64,000 nt of DNA from positions 7,294,529 through 7,358,528 of the forward strand of contig CM022668.1 of NCBI GenBank assembly GCA_012295275.1, read 5' to 3'. The stretch's first letter is position 1. The number at the start of each line of letters is the position of its first letter. Under the pieces are notes generated by a model. That model saw only the letters and a list, made by a program, of their open reading frames with translations. It was not told where the DNA came from and ran no database searches. This document shows positions 1-12,703 of this stretch, one piece after another. Both the position numbers and the translations under genes were made by a program. This DNA is from Chrysomallon squamiferum (Eukaryota; Mollusca; Gastropoda; Neomphalida; Peltospiridae).

Positions 1-66
1 AGTAACACTGTTTGAGAATCACTTTCTTTTGAAGATAAAAATGTTTCTTTACAATGTCTTCTGTAC
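1..66 (-). CDS. Fusion gene exon 31 (partial): UBC C-terminal tail
   Basis: Residues 1449-1470: [20 protein letters not shown] then CY. It matches BIRC6 'F-x-x-V-I-x-K-H-F-Y-L-K-R-x-x-I-x-x-Q-C'. The acceptor is CCCTAG. The reading frame is open to the window edge, so the true C-terminus lies outside. Confidence 0.92.
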
Positions 67-1386
67 CTAGGGAAAAATAAAATAAAATAAATACATAAAA
101 ATATATCTAAAAGTTAAAATTTAATTGAAATAAAAGATTAAAATATTTTTTTTTAAAAAGAGTTATCTCATGCAAACAAAAATCATATAAAGACTGAGTA
201 CCTGGTTTAACTGATGCATGTGTATTTTTAGTCTTCTTATGTCATTAGTAAATAAAAATATTCAAGAAAAACTGAGTACTGCTGGAGCCTAGTGCAGAAT
301 TAAAGGATTATTTATAGTTATTGTTAGCAGATACAGTAATAAAAAAACAACAACCCTGCAACAACTGAGTACTGTTGAATGATTATGCAGAACTATAAAG
401 AGTACCTAAAATTACTGCAAATACAAAAAGTCCAGAAAGACTGAGTACCTGGTGGTGGGTTGCACAGAACACCCAGTATTGCATGTCTCATGGTGTAAAG
501 CCGAATTTTCCAGTTGTACTGATCACTCTGTTGCTGCAGTGAAAATTTGAACAGTTAATACTTTACATTTTGCAACATCACAGTATCTCCAATTCCAACC
601 AGTGAGAATAAACCATTATTTTCTTACATTAAAATTTTGATATCAGTTAATATTTTGATTGTATTGTGTAGGTATTGTGCTTTGTCGGATTGTTTTATAC
701 AGCACTGTGCTGTGCTGTGTTGTGTCTTGTTGTGTTGCATTGTGTTGTATTATATTGTGTTCTATTGTATTTTAGTGTTTCGTGTTGTATTGTGCTTTAC
801 TTTATACTGTATTGTATCGTGATGTATTGTGTTGTGTTGTTTTACAGTACATTGTTACTAACTTCAGCCAGTAAGAAGAAATCAATAACCTATTGAAAGT
901 GACAAATAAACTTCCATTTATGAATATTACATTATATATTACATACTAACTTCAACCAGTGAAATTCCTTAAAAATAACACATACTGATTCTCAAAATGA
1001 ACACTATAAATTTCAAAAATCTTTTAATTGAAGATATGTAAGAAATATTTTAAAACTAGCACCATGCCTATATCATTTTAAATATAGAGCTATATTGTTA
1101 TTAAACAAGTAATGCCCACTATGGTTTTTGTCAGAAATTACCTTTCCCTCTGTTGTGTCTTGTCTTCCTTCGTAGCCTGGTTCATTAAAAACAGGATCAG
1201 GCACAAGAATTATACTCTGAATTGACAGAAGTACCTGTGAGAAAAAAAAAAAAAAACCCTATATAATTTAAAAATATTGTTAGAATATTATATGGCAAAG
1301 CATAGATAACAAAAAGTCACAGAATAATGTGATACCAAACAAAATGAGTTTTTTGTATTGTATTATGATCTTTTGGACATTATTGA

Positions 1387-1444
<58 letters not shown>

Positions 1445-4400
1445 GTTGTTGTTGTTGTTGTCAATATCATCATCATCATCATCACCACCACATTATAATT
1501 GTCATCACTGTCATTCTCATTATCATCATCATTATTATAATCATAATCATTATCATTATTTTCTAACATGTTTTAGTCTGTATAAGTTTAAATGTACAGA
1601 TGCAGTTGTATAAGAGAATCTCACTGACCTGGTAAAGACTTGACTGGTGTGGAACCCATTTCTCACTGGCATTTCCTCCATGCCATGTCCCCAACAGACT
1701 CAAACACACCTTACCATCCGAGTACAGGTTTGGGTTGAAACTGAAATAACAAAAATCAATTGCAGTACATTTAAACACTTTTACCATCTGAGTACAGATT
1801 TGGGTTGAAACTGAAATAACAAAAATCAATTGCAGTACATTTAAACACCTTTACCATCAGAGTTCAGGTTTGGGTTGAAACTGAAATAACAAAAACCAAT
1901 TACAGTACATTTAAACACCTTTACCATCCGAGTACAGGTTTGGGTTGAAACTGAAATAACAAAAACCAATTACAGTACATTTAAACACCTTTACCATCCG
2001 AGTACAGGTTTGGGTTGAAACTGAAATAACAAAAACCAATTACAGTACATTTAAACACCTTTACCATCCGAGTACAGGTTTGGGTTGAAACTGAAATAAC
2101 AAAAACCAATTACAGTACATTTAAACACCTTTACCATCCGAGTACAGGTTTGGGTTGAAACTGAAATAACAAAAAACGATTACAGTACATTTAAACACCT
2201 TTACCATCTGAGTACAGGTTTGGGTTGAAACTGAAATAACCAAAACCAATTACAGTACATTTAAACACCTTTACCATCCGAACACAGGTTTGGGTTGAAA
2301 CTGAAATAACAAAAATCAATTACAGTACATTTAAACACCTTTACCATCCGAGTACAGGTTTGGGTTGAAACTAAAATAACAAAAACCAATTACAGTACAT
2401 TTAAACACCTTTACCATCCAAGTATAGGTTTGGGTTGAAACTAAAATAACAAAAATTAATTACAGTACATTTAAACACTTTTACAATCTGAGTACAGATT
2501 TCTGTAAAAACTGAAATTAAATAGAAAACAAATACAACATGTCTTGAGGCAAATGGTTACAGGTTTATATTCCAGGAACGGAACAGAGTTTTAACGTAGT
2601 TTTATCTATTTAACTATTTGGTTAGTCACTGTAAAAAAGTGATAAATCCAATCTATGTCTAACTAAATGCCTGGTAATGCATTTTATCTTGCAGCTTTCA
2701 GCTTTTAAAAGAAAATTATCTTGTTCTTAGCAGAAAATAATCTTCTTGAGATGTTAAAAGCAATTATGGAAAGGTTTTTTTCTCATGCAATTTTTAACAC
2801 TTAAAAGAAATTTCTCAGTTTTTAGCTACAAAAGAAACTTCTACAGGCATTAAATAATAATAAAAAAATAAATAAATAATATACTAAATAATAACAACAA
2901 CAACAACAACAAAAAAAAAGAAGTAAATAAATAAATAATAATAATAATAATAATATTTTTTCAATTAAAGCAACAACAAAAAAATTCATATGACACTAAT
3001 TCTTTCCCTCTTTCTATGAGATTAAAACAGGTTAAAGGAAGAACTCACCGCACAGTTCCGTTTCCTGTAGTGATAAGTTTGATGAGGGGAGGGTTGTTGG
3101 GGTAGCTGGAGGGGAAGTACACATCAAAGACAAAACATCCACAACTGTACGGAGTTCCTGCAGGACCAGTCACCACTGCACGCATCAAATCCATCCTGTC
3201 ATCATCCTGTACACAAAAATACTAACTTAATCCTGTACACAAAACTAAAATACTAACTTAATCTTTACACAAAACAAAAACACTAACTTAATCTTTACAC
3301 AAAACAAAAACACTAACTTAATCTTTACACAAAACAAAAACACTAACTTAATCTGTACACAAAACAAAAACACTAACTTAATCTTTACACAAAACTAAAA
3401 TACTAACTTAACCTGTACACAAAATTAAAATACTAACTTAATCTGTACACAAAACTAAAATACTAAGTTAATCTTTACACAAAACAAAAATACTAACTTA
3501 ACCTGTACACAAAATTAAAATACTAACTTAATCTGTACACAAAACTAAAATACTAACTTAATCTTTACACAAAACTAAAATACTAACTTAACCTGTACAC
3601 AAAATTAAAATACTAACTTAATCTGTACACAAAACTAAAATACTAACTTAATCTTTACACAAAACAAAAATACTAACTTAACCTGTACACAAAATTAAAA
3701 TACTAACTTAATCTGTACACAAAACTAAAATACTACTTAATCTTTAAACAAAATTAAAATACTAACTTAATCTTTACACAAAACTAAAATACTACCTGAC
3801 CTTTACACACAAAAAATACTACTTAATCTTTAAACAAAATTAAAATACTACCTGACTTTTACACAAAACTAAAATACAACTTAACCTTTAAACAAAATTA
3901 AAATACTACTTAATCTTTAAACAAAATTAAAATACTACTTAATCTTTAAACAAAATTAAAATACTACCTGACCTTTACACAAAATTAAAATACTACTTAA
4001 CCTTTAAACAAAACTAAAATACTACCTGACCTTTACACAAAATTAAAATACTACTTAATCTTTAAACAAAATTAAAATACTAACTTAATCTGTACACAAA
4101 ACTAAAATACTAACTTAATCTTTACACAAAACTAAAATACTAACTTAACCTGTACACAAAATTAAAATACTAACTTAATCTGTACACAAAACTAAAATAC
4201 TAACTTAATCTTTACACAAAACAAAAATACTAACTTAACCTGTACACAAAATTAAAATACTAACTTAATCTGTACACAAAACTAAAATACTACTTAATCT
4301 TTAAACAAAATTAAAATACTACCTGACCTTTACACAAAATTAAAATACTACTTAACCTTTAAACAAAACTAAAATACTACTTAACCTTTAAACAAAACTA

Positions 4401-4875
4401 AAATACTACCTGACCTTTACACAAAATTAAAATACTACTTAATCTTTAAACAAAATTAAAATACTACTTAATCTTTAAACAAAATTTAAATACTACTTAA
4501 TCTTTAAACAAAATTAAAATACTACTTAACCTTTAAACAAAATTAAAATACTACCTGACCTTTACAAAAAACTAAAATACAACTTAACCTTTAACAAAAT
4601 TAAAATACTACTTAACCTTTAGATAACCTTAAAATACTTCTTAAAACTTTAGACAGAATTAAAACACTACTTAATCTTTAGACATCATAAGAGCTGCTAA
4701 TTATAAACAGTCAAATGAAGAGATCTTGTTTAAGATTTTTACACTGTGTATTTTATATAGAAATATCTTGTTACCTGTGATATGAAAATGGCAGCTCCTG
4801 AGTGTACAGGTAAGTTTTGTTGTAGTTGTTTCATTTCCTTCAAGAGAGTTTTCACCTTTGCAGATCTTAAATGTA

Positions 4876-4917
<42 letters not shown>

Positions 4918-4980
4918 TTATATATGATATACAAAAATAAAAAAAATAAAAAACGAGTCAAACTTATTTTTTTAACTTAC

Positions 4981-5022
<42 letters not shown>

Positions 5023-7123
5023 CTCTCATACCTATAGACATATTTTTAAAAATTTAAGACAAAATATAATTATACCTTGGATCAAGTTCTTGTATGTTGC
5101 CATGGTAACTATGAGATTCCTAAAATATTAAAATAATAATAATAATAAATGTGTAAAAATAATAATAATAAAATAATTTCATTTTACTCTTTTATTAATA
5201 TGTCTCAATTTAAAAGATATGTAAGAAAAAAAGATTAAAAAATAAATAATAAGAAATCATTAGCACAATGAACAAAAAAAAATAAATAAAAATAATCAAT
5301 AATTAAATCAATGAATAAATAAAAAGAATATGATCAAGAGAAAAGGAAAGAAAATGTCTAATCTTAAATGACAAATGAAATGTACTGCTGTCAAATATGT
5401 AGATACGTTTTGAAATACATGTTCATTTAAATTTAAGGAACATTACATTTAACATTTTTAATGATTATATGTGTGAACAAACCAAAATATTTTCTGAAAT
5501 GAGTCTATAAGAACTCATGGTACTGGTATAGACCAGTTCTAATTTCTCCTTGACAACCTCCATGGACGCCACCTTTGTCAGCCAATCAGATTCAAGCTTA
5601 CTTCCTGTCTGTTTCTGATGTAACTTGCATTCTGACTGGAGAACTCGCAACTGTTGAATATTTTTAAGAAAATTTTATAAATCAATAAGAAAGAAATCAA
5701 TTAATAAATAATTTAATTGATATGAAATGTAATAACAAGATAATTAATTCATTCTTTTTAAAAATATAAATTACAAAATATAATAAATCAAATAATCTGA
5801 AGAATAATTACTGTTCTTTTTTATAACCTATTTATAATCTATAATATCATACTGAGAGTTAGGTTTTTGAACTGTGTGCACTAAGTTACCAAAAACATGT
5901 TTGAAGATCAATCAATTTATTTAATTTTTATGATTATTCTTCGTATTTGATGTCAGTTACACACACACACACAAACATAGACATAGATATTTTATTAAAT
6001 GAGTGAGTGAAACAAATATATATCTTTTACTGTTAATAAACACACATAATGGTAAGAACAAATAAAAATAAAGCACAAATTAAAAGACAGAATTAGCAAA
6101 TGGGATTGATACAATTAAACAATGAACGATGAATTTTTTTTTTTTAGTTTGGTTAAAAATCAAAATAGTTGTTCCAAATTATATTTTAAATAATTAATAC
6201 AAATCTGTTACTTTTGTTATTATTAATTTTTTTGGGGGGGAAAAGAAAAAAAAAGAATCTTCTAACCTGTTACTAAAAGTTCACACTGAATAGGAAAGAA
6301 AATTTATCAATTCTGATATGGAACAAACAAATTTCACAAAAGGCCATACAATTCTGAAATGGGTCATTCACTCCCTAACAGACTAAACCATTTGATGACT
6401 GGGTGAACGATTTTGGAAACATCTTAAACACGCTTACACTGGCTTACACTACAGACCTTTTTTAGTATTATTTTCAAAATTTATTATCAGCAAAGATTGG
6501 TTTCAGTAATTTGTAATGATTATTTCCATCTGCGCTTAAATATTACTTTATACCTCTTATTAAATCTGAATTACTTGCATCTCTCACTGAATCTTTCCAA
6601 TTAGATTTTACCTTATTAAATCCAATTTACTGTACCTCATATTAATTATTTTACCTTTAATTGAATCAGATTTGTATAATTCACCTGATATTTAATAATT
6701 ATTTACAACAGATTTTTGTTTTAGACATCTTTTACTAAATGCGTATCATAACACGTTAACTAAACATAATATTTTATTTCGATGATTAAAACTGATGAAT
6801 TTTTCTGATTAAATCGTGAATTACCTCTTTGATTAAATCTGATAAATGCTGTACAGAATCGACATCGGTCAGACCCTGCGCTGACAACACGGACAGCGCC
6901 TTTTCTAAGTTTCCAATCTCAAAATCTGCATCTTTTACCATAGAAACCAAGAAGCCATCAGTCCGAGATTTTTCTTGGACTGAAATTCTCAGAATTATAT
7001 CAACTATTTGGGAAAGCAGTTTCTTAGGGCTGAAGTTGTATCTGAACATAAGAACAGAAAAAATAATAATAAAAAAATAAAGATAAATTAGAAATTTACA
7101 AATAACTGTTCTGACTGCCAATG

Positions 7124-7167
<44 letters not shown>

Positions 7168-7532
7168 AATAAATAAATAAAATAATAATAAATAAAAATA
7201 ATCACAACAACCACAACAAAAATAAATAAATAAACAATTTCATAAACAAAGAAAGAAACCAATTCATAAATAAATAAAGAAACAAAGAAAGAAATAAAAA
7301 CAACTCTAATAACAAAGAATGAATGAATGTTTAATGAAACCGTCAACCCATTTTTTTGCTATCATTATTTTTCAAATAATGCAATTTATTTTAAAAACCA
7401 AAACTAATACCTCCCAGCAATGGGTCATTCTTATTAATTAGCAAGTAGGGATCCTTTTTATTCACCTACCCATGAACAGTGGTTGGTCAGAATTATGGGT
7501 AATTAGCTGGATGGACAATAGTGTTAGAAGTA

Positions 7533-7563
<31 letters not shown>

Positions 7564-7815
7564 AAAAATAAAATAAAGCGAGCAAGTTTACAGATCAGAA
7601 TTAAAAAAAAAATGCAGAAAATTATTTGATAATAAATACAGTGCAGGGTTCCACACAAATACAGAGGTAATTCTAAGGTAAAGATATCTACACCAAAATA
7701 TAGCTAAAATAACAATAAATAAATAAATAAAATTTAATTATTATTATTATTATTATGATTGTTATTTCTGTTGTTACTGTTATTATTATTATTATTAATG
7801 CTGTTACTGTTAGTA

Positions 7816-7851
<36 letters not shown>

Positions 7852-8137
7852 GTTATTGTTATTGTTATTGTTATTTTAAATCTAATTAATGAAAAATTTC
7901 TTTCAGACACTGTTTTTTCAATCTGATACACAAATACTGATAGGAAAACAAATTTGTAATTAAACTATCATCAGTTTACACTAATCTCGAATTCTGCTGT
8001 GTAAAGGATCCTATGTTTCTAAGCCAGAAATTTTTCTTTTACTGATGGAAAACCCTGCACTGCTGTTGACACCCATTAGTCAGTGAGTCATAAATGGTGC
8101 TACATGTAAAGAGAAATGAACAGCAAAAAAGAGTAAC

Positions 8138-8226
<89 letters not shown>

Positions 8227-10203
8227 TTTATCATAACCAATATTTTTTTTAATTGAAATTGACATTATGCACAAATGTTAACAGTGACAGATATACAAAA
8301 AGACACAGACAGATGAACACAGACATAAAAGGTAGTAAATGAGGTTCTACTACAGTGAAAATTCTACAACCATCTTACTTGTCCATATCTTTCACTTTAA
8401 AATCTTTTGCCTTTGTTCCACATAACGATTCCAAAAATCCACAAATCTGAAAGCAAATTTCAGAAATAGAAATATGAGCTAAGCCATCTATCAGTCAGAA
8501 TGGAAATCAACTGATTGCAAGGATCAACTTACTGACAAAATGTTTCACCCTTTCACTGCCTAATTAAAAATAATTCCAACAGATGGCAGCACCTACTGGG
8601 CTGATATAACGTCTGGGAGTTTCTTGGGTGTGTTCACTTCTCACAGTACAATGAGAAGTTTTAGAGGCCAAAATGTAAATCTGCTTTTATCAGTTAACAG
8701 TAATCAAATATTTTTAGTGGATATTTCTGCTTATCGTAAGGAAAGAATTAAAGGTATTCCAAAAATTATGTCTGTTAACATTTTCCTAAGTTTAATTTTG
8801 TGTGTAAGACATTCCAAATAGTTCAATATTAATGGCTATTCATAATATTTTACTTAAAACCAAAATTATATGTGTTAACATTTTTCAAAGTTTAATTTTG
8901 TGATTAAAGAGAAGGAAATTGAATATAAAAGAGAAAAATGTGCAAACATCATAATTCAGTGTGTCTACAACTGAGATAGTATATGATTAATGTTTCATGT
9001 TAAAGCTGTGAAGTGAAACACTTACCACAGAAGCACTTCGCTGAGCCAGAGGCTGTTGAGTGAAACACAGCGACACTTCGTCTGTCTTTGTAAGCAGATT
9101 TATAAAACTCAGTGTCTCGTTGGCCTGCACAAATAAATAAACAAACAAACAAATAAATAAAATAAATAAATAAATATAATAAATACAATAAATACAATAA
9201 AATAAAAACCACTAATAACAAAGAATAAATGAATGTTTAAAGAAACAATGTTTATTTTTATAATATAATATAATATAATATAATATAATATAATAAATAT
9301 ATAAATAAATAAGACAAATATTATATTAAAATAATAAAATAAAATAAAATGAAAAAATAAAATTAAATTAAATTAAATTAAATTGACATAAAAAAGTTAA
9401 ATAAAAAAAATAAAAATAAAATAAAAACAAAACATTAAAAAAATAAAATATACACACACACAAATTAAATTAAATGACATAAAAAAGTTAAATTAAAAAA
9501 TAATAATAATAAATAAAAATATAAAACAAAACAAACATAAAATAAGGAAATAAAAATGACACACATAAACAAGAATTTTAAAAATGAGAAATTTAGGGAA
9601 AAAAAGAAAAATGAAGGACACTTCCATGAAGTACAAAGAAAGAAAAGAAAGAAATATAAGGAAAGAAAGCGGCGAAAAAAGAAATAAAAAACAAAGAAAA
9701 TAGGATGGATACAAAACACATACAGAACAGTAATAAAAACACTTCATTTGAAAATATAATCATGTCATAAATCTATAGTGAATCTATTATAATTTAAAAA
9801 ACACCTCTAACTATACATTTAAAACACTCTACATACCAGAGACATGAAACCCTTGGCAACATGTTCCTCGATTCTTAAGAAATGTTCTTTTTCCATTCGT
9901 TGTGTGACTGAGAGACCTTCCCAGGCACTTTCTGAAACAAATAATTCAAATAAAGAATGACAGTGATATAATAATACTGTTATTAATGCCATGGTTATGA
10001 TACAGTGCTGTGTAATGTAATATAGCATGTAAATAATTTACATAAAGAATGTCAGTGACACAATAATATTGTTTTTAATGTCATGGTTATGATACAGTGT
10101 GATGTAATGTAATATATCACATAAATAATTTACATAAAGAATGTGTGACACAATAATATTTTAAAAACAATGAGAGGGAAGTGGGTGAAAAAAACAGAGA
10201 AAC

Positions 10204-10294
<91 letters not shown>

Positions 10295-12383
10295 GAGAGA
10301 CAGAGAGAGAGTGAGAGAGAGAGAAAGAGAGAGACACATGTACAGAGAATGTTTGAGTGAGAGAAATAAAGAGGACAGAAAGAACAGAGTCAGACACAGA
10401 AAGAAAGACAGAGAACGAGAATGAATGAGTGAAATGACAGAAAGAGAAAGAAACACAGAAATACAAGTTGTTCTAAAACTTCTATTGCAAATTTAATTTA
10501 AAAGCGATGATATGAGCCTGTGTTATTTTATTATCCTCCTTCTGGAAGAAGATACACAGACACTGATGAAGATGTACTTACTGTTTTCTTTGCTGATTTC
10601 AATTTTTCTGATATTTGCTAGTCGAGACAGACTGTCATGTAGCATGTACAACAAAGTGTCCAAAATACAGCCCAGAAAACTCTGAAAGCAAATAACATAA
10701 ATAAAGAACAAAATAAAATATACATTAAAAATAGTGTTTGGAAGAAAGTTTTTTTTATTAAATTTTAAAATATTAATACAACTACTACTACTACTAATAA
10801 TAAATAAATAACAAAAACTGAAAATCCATAACTAATTTTAAACATATGAAACAAATCTAAAATAAAAATTCCTCAAATCATCATATATTAGAAAATTAAT
10901 TACTGTCTATACATTCTAACAGTAATCATTATATAACCATTCATACAAAAATAATCATATATACATTCTAACAGTAATCATTATATAACCATTCATACAA
11001 AAATAATCATATAAACGTTTACCTATTTAACAAAAAACACATGCTCACTCAAAATAAAATGCCATTAACATAATCTCACCCAATACATAAGCTCACATTA
11101 CTATAAAACACATTCTCACTTGAAACTGTCATGACAGAAAAATATTCCTTGCATGTAATACATACATGAATTTTACGACACTGTATATGACATGCAGTTC
11201 ACTGACAAACATAAACCAAGTGATATATCCCAACTGAGATCATTTGAAGGTTAATAAAATGTGAAATAAATTCTGAAATACCTGGAAAAGCTCTGTCTGA
11301 CAGAGGGCAGACATAGAAGCCCTGCAGTCAGCCCTGTGCCACAGGTGTCGAATCAGTTTTCCCATTTCAGACCTGAAATATGTCAATAAAACACTGCTTC
11401 AAAAGAAAATCACTTTTAAAATAATACATTTTAGTATTTATTTCAAAACCTCTATAACGCCTCAGTTTTTAAAAAAAATTGTTTATATTTTTAAACACCT
11501 AAAGGATCTTGGGCAGATTTTTCAGTGAACATGATGCCACTAGATATAAAATTCTGCCAAGTGAAAACTTGTAATTTCACTAATTAAATAAGTGGAGAAT
11601 GTAGTAAACATGGATATTTATAAACGACACCAAAATTTCTGAAAAGTAGTGTGACCAAAACACAAAAAGTATGGGATATCTCAAAGGTTAACAACACATT
11701 TTAAATAAAATGTCTAAGATACAAATCATGATACAGGAATGACTTAATATTTTAAATGAATTTTAATGAAGCACAACAATTTAAATAAATTTTTATGAAA
11801 TGACATTTTAAATAATGATTATAGACTAAAGAACAAAAAAAGAGAAAAAAAGAAAGAAAATTGAAATTGTTGAAACCTTGCAGCGTATTTGTCAAACTCG
11901 TCTTTATCAACATCGAGGCCCTCAACCACATCGACACTGATGTACGCCCTCAACAACGCTGGCCCCAGGTTGTTTTTCACAGAAGGACAGGTGTGAACCA
12001 TCGCAGCCAACTCAGACATAATCCCACTGCCCCACCCCGGACCACTGAAATACAAAACTGAAATTTAAAACATTCTGGTTTCTTAATTACTATTACTGCT
12101 ATTACTGCTATTATTATTGTTGTTATTATAATTATTATTTTATTTGCTGTTGTTGTTGTTGTTGTTTGTGTTATTATTATTCTTATAATGATTATTATTA
12201 TTATTATTAATATTATTATTATTATTATTATTAATGTTGTTAATATTACTGTCATTATCTTTGTTATTGTTACTGTTATTTTTATTGTTATTTGAAGTCT
12301 TATTGATGAAAATTATTTTATGTTTGTTTACAAAATAAAAGGAAAATAATGTAACAATAATAATATGTAATAAAAGCAGTAGG

Positions 12384-12416
<33 letters not shown>

Positions 12417-12672
12417 ATACAATAAATACAATAACAATAATAATAATAATTAATTAATAACAACAACAATAGCAACAATAAAAATAAACAAAAAAATACA
12501 GCACTAATAACAAACAATGAATAAATGTTTAATGTTTGCCCTCATTCCATTTTGTTAGTACATAATAGCAATGGCAGTATCAATAACAATAAAAATAAAA
12601 GTATTAATAATTAAATAATAATAGTAATTCAATAACAACAATAGTATTAGTAGTATTAATAATATCAATAAC

Positions 12673-12703
<31 letters not shown>

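Noticed and set aside
1710-2515. Array of true micro-exons
   Set aside because: A 26-nt micro-exon (acceptor to GGTAAAG donor) is possible in each unit but would shift the frame, so a chain of coding micro-exons is unlikely.
3222-4300. TACTAAC motifs as branch points
   Set aside because: They lie on the plus strand, opposite to transcription of the gene, and are part of the tandem unit.
3207-4680. CRISPR-like array
   Set aside because: Units are contiguous without unique spacers, inside an intron of an animal gene.
8624-8821. Plus-strand 65-codon frame
   Set aside because: No recognised family, lies in an intron of the minus-strand gene, and overlaps a direct repeat.
9000-9221. Minus-strand frame reading through 9026-9124 in another phase
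   Set aside because: Neighbouring exon phases require the other frame, which also matches the UBE4 core.
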